Position numbers and translations under genes: made by a program. The notes under the pieces were generated by a model. That model saw nothing but the letters and a program-made list of their open reading frames with translations. It had not been told where the DNA came from and made no database searches. DNA of 64,000 nucleotides, taken from Bacteroidales bacterium (GTDB lineage: Bacteria; Bacteroidota; Bacteroidia; Bacteroidales; JAIOZK01). Location: NCBI GenBank assembly GCA_021738625.1, contig JAIPBS010000019.1, positions 1 to 64,000 on the forward strand. Direction: 5' to 3'. Positions 7,010 to 16,810 of this stretch are shown here, piece after piece; within the stretch, counting starts at the first letter, position 1, and each line of letters starts with the position of its first letter.

Positions 7010-7870
7010 CTACTTCACCCGCTTTAAAATATTCACCTCTGAATGTTTTAGGAAACGCCATTTGCCCCGGGGCAAATCTTTCTTGGTGAGGCCGGCAAAC
7101 ATCATCCGGTCCAACTTCACCACCCGGTAACCCAGCTTTTCGAATATGCGGCGCACGATCCGGTTTTTGCCCGAGTGCAATTCAATCCCGATCTCTTTTT
7201 TATCTTTTGCCGGATCAACATATGCGATTTTATCCACCTGCGCCATTCCATCTTCCAGTTCAATGCCTTCAACAATCTTGACCATGTCATTTTTGATAAG
7301 CGGTTTGTTAAGCCATACCTGGTAAACTTTTTTCACCTGGTGACTGGGGTGAGTCAGCCTTTTAGCCAGTTCGCCGTCGTTGGTGAATAGCAGCAATCCT
7401 GTGGTATCCCTGTCAAGGCGACCAACAGGGTAGATCCGTTCGCTGCAGGCGCGTTTCACAAGTTCCATCACGGTTTTTCTTTCATGCGGATCATCGGTGG
7501 TGGTAATGTAGTCTTTTGGTTTATTGAGCAGGAGGTAAACGGGTTTTTCAAAGGAAAGGGTTTGATCACCATATTGCACCTTGTCGGTGGGTTTCACCCT
7601 GGTGCCAAGCGCTGTCACCTTAACACCATTCACCTTGATAGCGCCGGCCTCGATCAGCTTGTCGGCATCACGGCGCGAACAAACACCTGCCGTGCTGATA
7701 AATTTGTTCAGACGGATCTCTTCCGCTTCTGTTTTATCCTTTATGTCGGGCTTGTACTGACCGGCATGCTTTTTCCTGAAAGGCTTTTCCCTTTGCGGAC
7801 GATCCTGCCGGGCATCTCTTTGTTGGTGTCTTTTCTCGCTGTCTTTCTTTCGATGGCTTCTCTCGCTCAT
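7010..7870 (-). CDS. rRNA pseudouridine synthase, RsuA/RluB family
   Basis: The protein has a very basic low-complexity N terminus (about 55 residues rich in Lys, Arg, His), an S4 RNA-binding domain (IRLNKFISTAGVCSRRDADKLI written across two parts: IRLNKFISTAG, CSRRDADKLI) and the RsuA-type catalytic domain with the active-site aspartate in GRLDRDTTGLLLFTNDG. It isomerises uridine to pseudouridine in ribosomal RNA; RluB-like action on 23S rRNA is the likeliest. The ATG at 7870 is preferred to one 21 nt upstream. It converges on the amidohydrolase with 10 nt between stops. Confidence 0.88.
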   Translation of the reverse strand: MSERSHRKKDSEKRHQQRDARQDRPQREKPFRKKHAGQYKPDIKDKTEAEEIRLNKFISTAGVCSRRDADKLIEAGAIKVNGVKVTALGTRVKPTDKVQYGDQTLSFEKPVYLLLNKPKDYITTTDDPHERKTVMELVKRACSERIYPVGRLDRDTTGLLLFTNDGELAKRLTHPSHQVKKVYQVWLNKPLIKNDMVKIVEGIELEDGMAQVDKIAYVDPAKDKKEIGIELHSGKNRIVRRIFEKLGYRVVKLDRMMFAGLTKKDLPRGKWRFLKHSEVNILKRVK

Positions 7871-7986
7871 TTTCAAAATTTTATGCTGCAAAGCTAAGCA
7901 ATAAATGCCAGCCTTTTAGCAGTTTATATTCTTAATTTCAGGGGATGACGCTTTAAAAAGCAAATATGAAAACAATAAAGCAATTT

Positions 7987-8349
7987 TTATAAGGTCGGAT
8001 AAAAAGCCCTCTCCAGATGCCTGATCACGGTTTTCTGGTGGCCGATCACGATGGCGATGATATCGAAACGCACCTCTTTATCAATTTCTCTTTGAATGAC
8101 GAAAGCATGAGCTGCCCTGATCAAGGCCTTTTGTTTCTTTTTATTGACCGCAATTTCGGGTTCGCCGAAATAATTGGACTGACGGGTTTTTACTTCCACG
8201 ATGATCAGGTATTCGTCATTCTGGGCAATGATGTCGATCTCTTCCCGCCCAAAGTGCCAGTTGGTTTTCAGGATCTCATATCCTTTTTCGCGGAGGTGGG
8301 CGATGGCCAGCTCCTCCCCTTTTGCGCCCAGGTCGATATGTTCAGCCAT
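7987..8349 (-). CDS. YraN family (UPF0102) endonuclease-like protein
   Basis: This 120-residue protein starts MAEHIDLGAKGEELA and has the restriction-endonuclease-like core E...FGREEIDIIAQ...IIVEVKTR, the D-x(n)-ExK pattern of the UPF0102/YraN family. Function in cells is uncertain; a link to DNA processing is assumed from the fold. The open frame extends 61 codons upstream, but that part is antisense-like sequence overlapping the end of the neighbouring gene, and the family begins at 8349. It lies 22 nt after the LD-carboxypeptidase gene and is probably cotranscribed with it. Confidence 0.88.
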   Translation of the reverse strand: MAEHIDLGAKGEELAIAHLREKGYEILKTNWHFGREEIDIIAQNDEYLIIVEVKTRQSNYFGEPEIAVNKKKQKALIRAAHAFVIQREIDKEVRFDIIAIVIGHQKTVIRHLERAFYPTL

Positions 8350-8371
8350 GATATGATGGTTTGGTTTATAT

Positions 8372-9271
8372 TCAGAACGAAAGCGACACCCGGTCCGAAA
8401 TTTCCAGTTCAACTTCTCCTCCCATGACCAGGGCCAGGTTTTTCCGGCTATGTCCTGCCGGGAAATCAAAACAAACAGGAAAATCATATTCCGCAATTTC
8501 ATCCCGGATGATCTCCTCCGCCGTTTTTCCAAACGGGATCATATTGTCATTCATATCCGACATCCCTCCAACGATCATCCCGGTCAGTTGATCAAGCTTT
8601 CCGCTGCGTTTCAAATTCATCATCATCCGGTCGATATGGTAAAGATACTCATCCAGGTCTTCAATAAAAAGGATTTTGTTTTTTGTGTTGATGTCGGATG
8701 CGGAACCACAAAGGCTGTAAAGCATCGAGAGATTTCCTCCTGTTAGAATGCCTTTTGCTATTCCGTTTCTGTTAAAGGAATGTGCCTTAGCCCGGTATTC
8801 AAGTTTTTCACCAAACAAAGCCTTTCTCAAACTCTCCAGCGATTCTGCGGAAACATCTTTTTTGTCGTATTTAAAAGGCATTTCGGCATGCAGGGTTTCT
8901 ATTCCGAAGTTTTCATTGATATGCGAATGAAACACTGTTATGTCGCTATAACCCACGATCCATTTTGGGTTTTGTTTGAACTTTGAAAAATCCAGCCGGT
9001 CGATGATCCTCACCGAACCGTAACCTCCCCTTGCACAAAAGATCGCTTTGATTTCGGGATCGTCCAGTTTCCTCTGAAAGTCCCTTTTCCTGGTTTCATC
9101 CGAACCGGAAAACTGATTTTGAACCTTAAACAAATCCGGGCCTGCTTCAACTTCCAGTCCCCAACCCTGAAACATTCCCAAAGCCGGCTGCAATTCTACC
9201 CTGCTGATGCTTCGTGCCGGTGCAGCGACTGCAATCCTGTCCCCGGCTTTCAAATATGGAGGTGTTTGCAT
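8372..9271 (-). CDS. LD-carboxypeptidase (peptidase S66)
   Basis: This 299-residue protein matches the MccF/LdcA serine peptidase family: LKAGDRIAVAAPAR at the start, ARGGYGSVRI, the nucleophile in GYSDIT, LTGGNLSML, the catalytic Glu in FIEDLDE and His in FPAGHS. LdcA removes the terminal D-alanine from muropeptide tetrapeptides during cell-wall recycling in the cytoplasm, which fits the absence of a signal peptide. It is divergent from metG, with about 50 nt between the two start codons. Confidence 0.9.
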   Translation of the reverse strand: MQTPPYLKAGDRIAVAAPARSISRVELQPALGMFQGWGLEVEAGPDLFKVQNQFSGSDETRKRDFQRKLDDPEIKAIFCARGGYGSVRIIDRLDFSKFKQNPKWIVGYSDITVFHSHINENFGIETLHAEMPFKYDKKDVSAESLESLRKALFGEKLEYRAKAHSFNRNGIAKGILTGGNLSMLYSLCGSASDINTKNKILFIEDLDEYLYHIDRMMMNLKRSGKLDQLTGMIVGGMSDMNDNMIPFGKTAEEIIRDEIAEYDFPVCFDFPAGHSRKNLALVMGGEVELEISDRVSLSF

Positions 9272-9322
9272 TTGATTGTCTGTAAATAATTAACTTTGCC
9301 GAATATAAGAAAAAATAGCATC

Positions 9323-11374
9323 ATGGGAGATAAGAAGACATTCAAACGACATACCATCACATCGGCTCTGCCATACGCCAATGGTCCGATCCATATCGGT
9401 CATCTGGCGGGTGTGTATGTGCCGGCGGATATTTATGTGCGTTATTTGAGATTGAAAGGCGAGGAAGTGATCTTTATCGGAGGTTCCGACGAGCATGGTG
9501 TACCCATTACGATCAAGGCACGCCAGCTGGGTGTTACACCACAGGAAATTGTAGATAAATATCATGGCATGATCAAGAGATCCTTCCAGGAGTTCGGAAT
9601 TTCATTCGATGTTTACAGTCGTACATCAGCTCCCATACACCATGAGACTGCATCTGATTTTTTCAAAACCCTGTATGATAAAGGAGAATTCATTGAAAAA
9701 ACATCCGAACATTATTTCGATCAGGAAGCAAGGCAATTTTTGGCCGACCGCTACATCACCGGAACCTGTCCGCATTGCGGCTACGAAAAAGCCTATGGCG
9801 ACCAGTGTGAAAATTGTGGCACTTCACTTAGCCCCACTGAGTTGATCAATCCCAAATCCGCACTCAGCGGCAATATTCCTAAATTAAAAGAAACAAAACA
9901 CTGGTATCTGCCGCTTGACAAGTATGAGGGAGAACTCAGGGAATGGATACTTGAAGGGCATAAGGATGATTGGAAACCCAATGTTTACGGTCAGTGCAAA
10001 TCCTGGATTGAGCAAGGCCTTCAGCCACGGGCCGTTACACGTGATCTGGACTGGGGCGTGAAAGTTCCCTTACCAAATACGGAAGGCAAGGTGCTATATG
10101 TTTGGTTTGACGCCCCAATCGGTTATATTTCCGCTACCCGACAATGGGCTGAAGAAACTGGTGAAGACTGGGAAAAATGGTGGAAAGATCCCCAATCCAG
10201 GCTCATACATTTTATCGGGAAAGACAATATTGTTTTTCATTGTATTATATTTCCTTCCATATTGCGACATGAAGGAAATTATATTTTACCAGAAAATGTT
10301 CCTGCATTTGAGTTTTTAAATCTTGAAGGAGATAAAATATCTACTTCGAGAAACTGGGCGGTCTGGCTGCATGAATATCTTGAAGAATTCCCTGGAAAGG
10401 AAGACGTGTTGCGCTATGTGCTCACTTCCAATGCCCCCGAAACAAAAGACAACGATTTCACCTGGAAAGACTTTCAGGCGAAAAACAACAATGAATTACT
10501 CGCCATATTCGGTAATTTCGTGAACCGGACCATCATACTCACCCATAAATATTTTGATGGGAAAGTACCCGGGTTGAATGAATTGAAGGATGAAGATAAA
10601 AAAGTGATCGAATCCCTGAAAACTTTCCCGGATCGCATCGGCGGCAGCCTTGACAAGTTTAAGTTCAGGGAGGCGCTTGCAGGGATGATGAACCTGGCCA
10701 GGCTTGGAAACAAATACCTGACCGATACCGAGCCCTGGAAACTTTTTAAATCCGACCCCGGACGGGTTAAAGCCATTTTGAACATTTCGCTGCAAATATG
10801 CGCCAATCTTTCGGTGTTGGCTTCGCCCTTTTTACCGCATACTTGTGCTAAGCTCAGAAAGATGCTGAACATTGGCAAACTGCAGTGGGATCGCGCTGGG
10901 TCTGTAGAAATTCTTGAAAGCGGACGTGAAATTAACAAAGCGCAGTATCTGTTTGAGAATATCGACGATGCCACAATAGAAAAGCAGGTGCAGAAACTGC
11001 TCAATACCAAAAAATCTAACGAGGGCGTTATAGTGAATCCTTCGAAAGACAATATCGTTTTTGATGACTTTGTGAAAATGGATATCCGCACTGCCACTAT
11101 ACTGGAAGCCGAGAAGGTTCCCAAAACCAAAAAGCTGCTCAAGCTGAAAGTGGATACCGGACTGGATCAGCGAACAGTGGTTTCGGGCATTGCAGAATAT
11201 TATATTCCGGAAGATTGTATCGGTAAGAAAGTCTGCATGATCGTGAACCTGGAGGCACGTAAAATACGTGGTATCGAATCGCAGGGCATGATTCTGATGG
11301 CCGAGAACCAGGAAGGTAAGCTCAGTTTTGTTTCACCCGAAAAGGATTTCCCGAACGGAAGTGAGGTGAAATAG
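9323..11374 (+). CDS. metG: methionine--tRNA ligase
   Basis: This 683-residue class I synthetase has the signature PIHIGHLAG (HIGH at about residues 23-26), a zinc-binding insert [18 protein letters not shown], a KMSKS equivalent KISTS, and a C-terminal tRNA-binding (EMAP/Trbp111-like) domain starting near [12 protein letters not shown]. It charges tRNA-Met and is dimeric through the C-terminal domain. A TAACTTTG -7 element at 9291-9298 places the transcript start after the upstream in-frame codon at 9296, which supports the ATG at 9323. tRNA-Arg follows on the same strand but has its own promoter. Confidence 0.97.
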   Translation: MGDKKTFKRHTITSALPYANGPIHIGHLAGVYVPADIYVRYLRLKGEEVIFIGGSDEHGVPITIKARQLGVTPQEIVDKYHGMIKRSFQEFGISFDVYSRTSAPIHHETASDFFKTLYDKGEFIEKTSEHYFDQEARQFLADRYITGTCPHCGYEKAYGDQCENCGTSLSPTELINPKSALSGNIPKLKETKHWYLPLDKYEGELREWILEGHKDDWKPNVYGQCKSWIEQGLQPRAVTRDLDWGVKVPLPNTEGKVLYVWFDAPIGYISATRQWAEETGEDWEKWWKDPQSRLIHFIGKDNIVFHCIIFPSILRHEGNYILPENVPAFEFLNLEGDKISTSRNWAVWLHEYLEEFPGKEDVLRYVLTSNAPETKDNDFTWKDFQAKNNNELLAIFGNFVNRTIILTHKYFDGKVPGLNELKDEDKKVIESLKTFPDRIGGSLDKFKFREALAGMMNLARLGNKYLTDTEPWKLFKSDPGRVKAILNISLQICANLSVLASPFLPHTCAKLRKMLNIGKLQWDRAGSVEILESGREINKAQYLFENIDDATIEKQVQKLLNTKKSNEGVIVNPSKDNIVFDDFVKMDIRTATILEAEKVPKTKKLLKLKVDTGLDQRTVVSGIAEYYIPEDCIGKKVCMIVNLEARKIRGIESQGMILMAENQEGKLSFVSPEKDFPNGSEVK

Positions 11375-11402
11375 CCCCTATTGCCAACTGCCCGCAATGG
11401 CT

Positions 11403-11432
11403 TTTGTAAAAAAGTAAAATTCCGTAACTTTG
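11403..11432 (+). promoter_or_regulatory. promoter of tRNA-Arg
   Basis: -33 TTTG (11403-11406), 18-nt spacer, -7 TAACTTTG (11425-11432) followed by C, which fits the Bacteroidota consensus. It lies about 50 nt upstream of the tRNA and downstream of the metG stop codon. Confidence 0.6.
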
Positions 11433-11484
11433 CAGCCGCTTTTGGTAAAGGGTGAAATAAGGAATAATAATTAATCACCAGCCC

Positions 11485-11556
11485 GGCCCCGTAGTTCAAC
11501 GGATAGAATAGGAGTTTCCTAAACTCTAGATAGTGGTTCGATTCCACTCGGGGCTA
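11485..11556 (+). tRNA. tRNA-Arg (anticodon CCT)
   Basis: The 72-nt cloverleaf has acceptor GGCCCCG paired with CGGGGCT (first pair G-U), D stem GTTC/GAAT, anticodon stem GGAGT/ACTCT around loop TTCCTAA (anticodon CCT at 11518-11520), a 4-nt variable loop, and T arm AGTGG/CCACT with TTCGATT. CCA is not encoded. It reads the AGG codon. Confidence 0.95.
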
Positions 11557-11673
11557 CAACTTTCCTAGCTTATAAAATCCAAATAATTTTCTTTATTGAT
11601 TGTTTTAAATTCGGATTCCGGATAGGATTTTTTGAAATCCTTGGGTGCTTTGGCATTTTTAGATTGTTCTACA

Positions 11674-12651
11674 TCATAGCTTATTGACGGATAGCTTGCA
11701 AACGCCGCCTCCAATGGTGCCAAACCACATATTTCCCTGATGATCAGAAACAATAGAAGTGACGTAGTTTTCCGATAGCCCATTTTCACGGGTATAATCG
11801 GTCCAACTGGCGCCATCAAAATGTGAAACGCCATAAAGTGTTCCGAACCACATGTTTCCATTCTTATCTTCGGCGATGGCATGCACTTCATTATAAACCA
11901 GCCCGTTTTCCTGCGTATAGGAAGTCCAGTCGGCGCCGTTGTAAACGGCCACGCCGCCAAGACTGCCAAACCAGATGTTGCCTTCCGAATCGATGTAGGT
12001 GCAGAAAATATAATCCGCCAGGGGGAACTCAGAGAGGAAGGTGGTCCAGCTTTCCCCGTTGAATTTGGATATTCCGAATTCGGTCCCGAACCATTTGTTG
12101 TTGTCGCCATCCACGGAAATACTTCTGACATTGTTGTAAACCAGACCTGTGTTGCCTTCTTTTTTATAGGTAAACCAGTCATCACCCGTAAATTCTGAAA
12201 CGCCCTCCGGAGTGGCAAACCAAACATGACCGTTATGGTCTGAGACCACGTCTCTGATCACATTGTTTATCAATCCGTTGGGGGAAGCAGTGTAATTGTT
12301 GAAAACCGAGCCATCATATTTAGAAGCACCCAGGCTGGTTCCGAACCAAAGGTCTCCGCCATGCGGGCATACAGCACGCACACTATGATAAACAAGCCCC
12401 TGCGTGGAGGTGAGCCGGCTGAAATTTCCGTTGCTGATTTTTGTAACGCCATACTCGGTTCCTACCCATAAAGTGTTTTGATCGTCAACGGCCAGTGCAT
12501 ACACCTCGTTGCTTGTTAATCCGTCGCGGGTGGTGTAATTGGTCCAGCTTTCAGGCTGCGGTTCAGGTTCCGGATCATCCGATGAGCTGCAGGCTGCCAA
12601 TGTTATAATCATCACGGTCAACAGAAGGGAAAGCACACAATTGATTTTCAT
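11674..12651 (-). CDS. lipoprotein with seven-bladed Reg_prop propeller
   Basis: This 325-residue protein has a lipoprotein signal peptide with lipobox LAAC (Cys at about 21), a short Ser/Asp/Pro linker, then seven repeats of about 40 residues with the pattern GL-x(4)-V-x(5)-D-x(3)-LWFGT-x(2)-GV-x(2)-F/Y. These are Reg_prop units, which in Bacteroidota usually form the periplasmic sensor part of hybrid two-component kinases. Here the propeller is complete and free-standing, with no membrane segment or kinase after it. The ligand is unknown. It is probably anchored in the outer or inner membrane facing the periplasm or outside. Confidence 0.82.
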   Translation of the reverse strand: MKINCVLSLLLTVMIITLAACSSSDDPEPEPQPESWTNYTTRDGLTSNEVYALAVDDQNTLWVGTEYGVTKISNGNFSRLTSTQGLVYHSVRAVCPHGGDLWFGTSLGASKYDGSVFNNYTASPNGLINNVIRDVVSDHNGHVWFATPEGVSEFTGDDWFTYKKEGNTGLVYNNVRSISVDGDNNKWFGTEFGISKFNGESWTTFLSEFPLADYIFCTYIDSEGNIWFGSLGGVAVYNGADWTSYTQENGLVYNEVHAIAEDKNGNMWFGTLYGVSHFDGASWTDYTRENGLSENYVTSIVSDHQGNMWFGTIGGGVCKLSVNKL

Positions 12652-12824
12652 CTTTATTGTTGTTTAAAGGTAAATGTATAAAGAATTTTGCATTATGATG
12701 TTTCCCAATGTGATATGATTTTCCCATTCCTGAAGCAATTCCAAAATCTTTATGGTTCAACATGCACATATACAGTACTATAAGCGCTATGGTTCGATTG
12801 TTGTTTATTTTATTTAAATTTGAC

Positions 12825-14747
12825 ATGCAGATGCAACGCCTTATAAAAATACTGTTACTTATACTGCCCGTTTTTCTGTTTAGCGGTTGTTACGAATGGG
12901 GTGAATTCAATGAATATATTCAAGGCACCGAACATGTTGAAGATTTGATTGCAGAAGATGATTTCGACTGGCAGACTGCTACGAATATTACTTTCTCATT
13001 GAAGAATGCCCCTTTGGGAATCATTCGCATCACTTCCGTTAACGGAAAGACAACTTTTCATAAAGGCAATAACACAGGCTTACAGGAAAATTATTCCATC
13101 AGGATCACTTTGCCCGATTACATTGGTAAGGTAAATATCAATGACCATATCGTGTCTGTGGAGGGCGACTTCATTTCATACGATTTTCATTCTTTAAAAA
13201 ACATTTCAATTGTTGATTATTCGCTTCTTTTTGATGGAGCGGATGATTATGTTGTAATGGATGATGAGGAGATCATCGACGATTATCCTTTTACCCTTGC
13301 AGCCTGGGTAAAAACCGACGGATTCTCGAATCCCGATGAGGATATGGTCATCGTGAATATTGCAGACCCATCCAAAGATGATCGGTATTATGGTATTTTC
13401 ATTGGTTCCGACGAAGGCGGTGTGGCCTGCATCAGGGCAAGAAAAGGTGCAACGCAAACGGATGCCGGAACAACTGATTTAACAGATGGGGAATGGCATT
13501 TTGTTGTCGGGGTGTTTGAAGATAAAAATGACAGGCGCTTGTACGTTGACGGTCAGCTTGAGGCAACGGGAAATCAAAACAGCAACTTTGCTTCCTCGGC
13601 TGAAAAAACAGTTGTTGGACGTTGGGGCGACGAAACACCAAAATCCTATTTCAATGGCAACATTGATGAAGTATCGGTTTGGAGCACGGATCTGACTGCT
13701 TCACAGATCAATAACATCATGAACAATGGGATAAACGGTTCGGAGGATGATCTGGAAGGTTACTGGAAATTTGATGACGGATCCGGATCAACTGTTATCG
13801 ACGAAACAGAAAACGAATATGACGGAACCATATTCGGGGCCGGTTGGGTTTCCGATGAAGGTGGCGGCGGCAATCCCGATAACGATGGCGACGGAGTGGA
13901 CAATGAAAATGACGATTATCCATCGGACGCCACCCGTGCATTTAATAACTATTATCCGGCGGGCGGCTTCGGAAGCCTGGCTTTTGAAGACCTGTGGCCC
14001 GGAACGGGAGACTATGATTTTAACGACCTGGTGATAGATTATCAGTTTAGAACCGTTACCAACTCAACAAATTATGTGGTTGAAATTCTGGCCCAATTCG
14101 TGGTCCGGGCTATTGGGGCTACTTTTGAAAACGGCTTTGGGTTCCAGTTCCCCAATAACAATGTGGCTTCCGGCGATTTGATTGTAACAGGCTATCAATA
14201 CAGCGGAAACATTATCCAGTTAAACGCCAACGGAACCGAAGCTCAGCAAAACCTGAATACGGTGATCGTATTCGACAATGCCTTTAATATTCTACCTCAT
14301 TCATTTGGTGAATCTGGTGTGAATACCGATCCCGAAGGTGTTTTTACCGAACCCGATACGGTGCTGATCTATATGTCGTTTGCTGCGAACACCTATACGG
14401 AAAACGACATCAACATTTCTAGTTTTAATCCTTTCATCTTTATCAATCAAAACAGACTGGCAGAAGTGCATCTTCCCGATCATGCCCCGACTGGCAAAGC
14501 AGATATGACATTGCTTGGCAGCTTCCATGACAATAGCGATCCCACAACGGGCCGATACTATAAAACGGACGATAATTTACCCTGGGCCATCAATATCTAC
14601 GAAAGCTTTGACTATCCCATCGAAAAGGTCGAGATCACCCAGGCACATCTGAAATTCGGGCAATGGGCCATTTCTTCCGGAAGCGACTATTCCGACTGGT
14701 ACCAGGATAATGCCGGATACCGGCAGGACGGTTATATTTACGATTGA
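12825..14747 (+). CDS. LamG and LruC domain lipoprotein
   Basis: This roughly 640-residue protein starts with a lipoprotein signal peptide (lipobox FSGC). An N-terminal part of unknown fold is followed by a LamG/concanavalin-type domain (from about SLLFDGADDYVVM to GYWKFDDGSG), a calcium-binding-like DNDGDGVDNENDDYP segment, and a LruC domain (DLWPGTGDYDFNDLVIDY, ending WAINIYESFDYPIEKVEITQAHLKFGQW). LruC was described in Leptospira and is common in Bacteroidota surface lipoproteins; its function is unclear. The start is ATG at 12825 or 12831, not the longer frame from 12762. Its last 10 nt overlap the end of udk on the other strand. Confidence 0.85.
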   Translation: MQMQRLIKILLLILPVFLFSGCYEWGEFNEYIQGTEHVEDLIAEDDFDWQTATNITFSLKNAPLGIIRITSVNGKTTFHKGNNTGLQENYSIRITLPDYIGKVNINDHIVSVEGDFISYDFHSLKNISIVDYSLLFDGADDYVVMDDEEIIDDYPFTLAAWVKTDGFSNPDEDMVIVNIADPSKDDRYYGIFIGSDEGGVACIRARKGATQTDAGTTDLTDGEWHFVVGVFEDKNDRRLYVDGQLEATGNQNSNFASSAEKTVVGRWGDETPKSYFNGNIDEVSVWSTDLTASQINNIMNNGINGSEDDLEGYWKFDDGSGSTVIDETENEYDGTIFGAGWVSDEGGGGNPDNDGDGVDNENDDYPSDATRAFNNYYPAGGFGSLAFEDLWPGTGDYDFNDLVIDYQFRTVTNSTNYVVEILAQFVVRAIGATFENGFGFQFPNNNVASGDLIVTGYQYSGNIIQLNANGTEAQQNLNTVIVFDNAFNILPHSFGESGVNTDPEGVFTEPDTVLIYMSFAANTYTENDINISSFNPFIFINQNRLAEVHLPDHAPTGKADMTLLGSFHDNSDPTTGRYYKTDDNLPWAINIYESFDYPIEKVEITQAHLKFGQWAISSGSDYSDWYQDNAGYRQDGYIYD

Positions 14748-15361
14748 ATGTTATAATCAAGATTCATCCTGATCCTGGATGAAATGATGTCGATGGCCAC
14801 CTTGTTCTGCCCTCCCATCGGAACAATAATATCAGCATATCTCTTTGTAGGTTCAATAAATTGTTCATGCATCGGCTTAACAAAGGTTTCGTAATGCAAC
14901 AGGGCTTGTTTGTAATTTCTCCCGCGTTCTTCTATGTCCCGGCGTATGATACGCATCAGACGGTCGTCTGAATCGGCATCCACAAATATTTTAATACCGA
15001 ATCTTTTTCTCAGTTCCTTGTTGGTGAGTATAAGTATTCCTTCGACGATCATCACTCTGCCGGGATTCATCCTGATGGTATCTCTTGACCTGGCGCAGGT
15101 GACATAGGAATAAATCGGCATATCGATTGAGTTGCCGGCAATAAGCCCATCGAGTTGCCGGATCAACAATTCAAATTCGATGGATTCGGGATGGTCGAAG
15201 TTGATCTTCTTTTTTTCTTCAGGGCTGAGGTGGCCGTTGTCTTTGTAGTAAGCATCTTGTGGAATAACAGTCACGGAATTACCCGGTAAGCTTTTAATGA
15301 TCTTGTTTACGACTGTAGTTTTTCCCGAGCCGGAGCCTCCGGCTATACCTATTATAAGCAT
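14738..15361 (-). CDS. udk: uridine kinase
   Basis: This 207-residue P-loop kinase has Walker A GGSGSGKTT, the DAYYKD motif, FDHPESIEFELL (nucleoside site), IPIYSYV-type PIYSYVTCAR, VEGILIL, and RRDIEERGR. It phosphorylates uridine and cytidine with ATP or GTP for pyrimidine salvage. Length and motifs match Udk. The gene is single; its stop overlaps the convergent LruC gene by 10 nt. Confidence 0.93.
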   Translation of the reverse strand: MLIIGIAGGSGSGKTTVVNKIIKSLPGNSVTVIPQDAYYKDNGHLSPEEKKKINFDHPESIEFELLIRQLDGLIAGNSIDMPIYSYVTCARSRDTIRMNPGRVMIVEGILILTNKELRKRFGIKIFVDADSDDRLMRIIRRDIEERGRNYKQALLHYETFVKPMHEQFIEPTKRYADIIVPMGGQNKVAIDIISSRIRMNLDYNIQS

Positions 15362-15445
15362 AGATTATGTTTTGGTTTTTCCGTATTTATTTTCAATGAA
15401 AAACAGATCAGTATTCAAAAATAATAAAAGCTTCAGATAAAACGC

Positions 15446-16810
15446 TTATAAAAGAAAACTCAGCAGAATACCTGCAGCCACAGCCGACCCGATCACCCCT
15501 GATACATTGGGGGCCATGGCATGCATCAACAGGTGGTTGGAGGGATCATATTTCAGCCCTTCATGCTGAACCACCCTGGCGCTGTCGGGTACGGCAGATA
15601 CGCCGGCTGCCCCAACCAGTGGGTTAATCTTTTTATCTTTTGAAAGAAAAAGGTTCATCACCTTGGCAAAAATGATCCCGCCTGCTGTGGCGACCATAAA
15701 TGATGCTGCTCCCAGTCCGAAGATCATTATGGATTGGGTGGTTAGAAAAACATCGGCCTGGGTTGAGGCCCCGACCGTTAATCCGAGCAAAATGGTTACG
15801 ATATCGATCATGGATGTGCGGGCGGTATCTGCAAGCCTCTTGGTTACGCCGCTCTCCTTCATAATATTCCCAAAAAACAACATCCCCAGCAAAGGCAGGG
15901 CGCCCGGAGAAATGAAACAGGTAAGCAACAGGCCAATGATCGGGAAAAGAATTTTTTCAACTTTGGAAACGCTGCGCGGAGGCTTCATCCTGATCACTCT
16001 TTCCTTCCCGGAAGTGAGCAAACGCATAATGGGCGGTTGGATAACCGGGACGAGCGCCATATAAGAATATGCCGCGATGGCAATAGGTCCGATCAGGTTC
16101 TGGGTTTGCAGCCCGTTGATGATATCTCCGTTGGCCAGTTTTGACGAAAGAAAAATAGCCGTTGGCCCATCGGCCCCCCCGATAATGCCGATCGATCCGG
16201 CCTCGGGTAAGTTAAAGCCAAGAAAAATAGCGCTGATAAAAGTGATAAAGATTCCAACCTGTGCGGCGGCCCCCAGCAACATCAGGCGGGGATTGGAGAT
16301 CAGGGAGGAGAAATCGGTCATGGCGCCGATCCCAAGAAATATAAGGGGTGGATAAATCCCTTTTACAACACCGTAATAAAGATAATTTAAAACGCTGCCT
16401 TCCTGGTAAATGCCAAGTTGAAGATTGATGCCCTCCGCCTGGAAAAAGGGTATATTTCCCAGGATGATACCCGATCCGATCGGGATCAACAACAATGGTT
16501 CGTAGTTGTACCTGATGGCCAGGAAAATGAAAAACAAGCCCACCACAATCATAAACAGGTGACCCCAGGTTGCATTGCTGAAACCGGTATAGTTCAGAAA
16601 CTTCCTGATGCCCGACATGGATTTTTCCTCAAACTGATCGTAGGACATGCTAAGCTTTTTTTGACCTTTGGCCGTGTCCTGCTGTTCGGTTTTCAAAGTA
16701 TTGGTATCCTGATTTCCGGATTCATTTTTTGCAAATGAATTGCTGATCAGTGTCAGGATGGCGATAATTCCAATAACCGTTACAAACTTCCGAATGTTTT
16801 TTTTCATCAC
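15446..16810 (-). CDS. sodium-translocating decarboxylase beta subunit
   Basis: This 454-residue membrane protein belongs to the OadB/MmdB/GcdB family. It has an extra N-terminal hydrophobic segment with a Ser/Gln-rich linker (to about 75), then many transmembrane helices and the key motif GIIGGADGPTAIF, whose Asp takes part in sodium and proton movement. It couples decarboxylation of carboxybiotin to sodium export across the inner membrane. It is the last gene of a five-gene operon, overlapping the biotin carrier gene by 4 nt (ATGA-type coupling). Confidence 0.93.
   Translation of the reverse strand: MMKKNIRKFVTVIGIIAILTLISNSFAKNESGNQDTNTLKTEQQDTAKGQKKLSMSYDQFEEKSMSGIRKFLNYTGFSNATWGHLFMIVVGLFFIFLAIRYNYEPLLLIPIGSGIILGNIPFFQAEGINLQLGIYQEGSVLNYLYYGVVKGIYPPLIFLGIGAMTDFSSLISNPRLMLLGAAAQVGIFITFISAIFLGFNLPEAGSIGIIGGADGPTAIFLSSKLANGDIINGLQTQNLIGPIAIAAYSYMALVPVIQPPIMRLLTSGKERVIRMKPPRSVSKVEKILFPIIGLLLTCFISPGALPLLGMLFFGNIMKESGVTKRLADTARTSMIDIVTILLGLTVGASTQADVFLTTQSIMIFGLGAASFMVATAGGIIFAKVMNLFLSKDKKINPLVGAAGVSAVPDSARVVQHEGLKYDPSNHLLMHAMAPNVSGVIGSAVAAGILLSFLL

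Noticed and set aside
8350-8532. Extended N terminus of the YraN protein
   Set aside because: The extra 61 codons overlap the end of the LD-carboxypeptidase gene in another frame and are not part of the YraN family.
11565-12227. 220-codon minus-strand open frame overlapping the Reg_prop lipoprotein gene
   Set aside because: It is a shadow frame of the real gene; the translation has no family features and the real gene has seven clear repeats and a signal peptide.
16461-16485. Palindrome cccgat/atcggg inside the OadB gene, similar to the hairpins at the tRNA-Asn locus
   Set aside because: It lies within conserved coding sequence (LIPIGSG region) and lacks the tRNA context, so coincidence is the simpler explanation.
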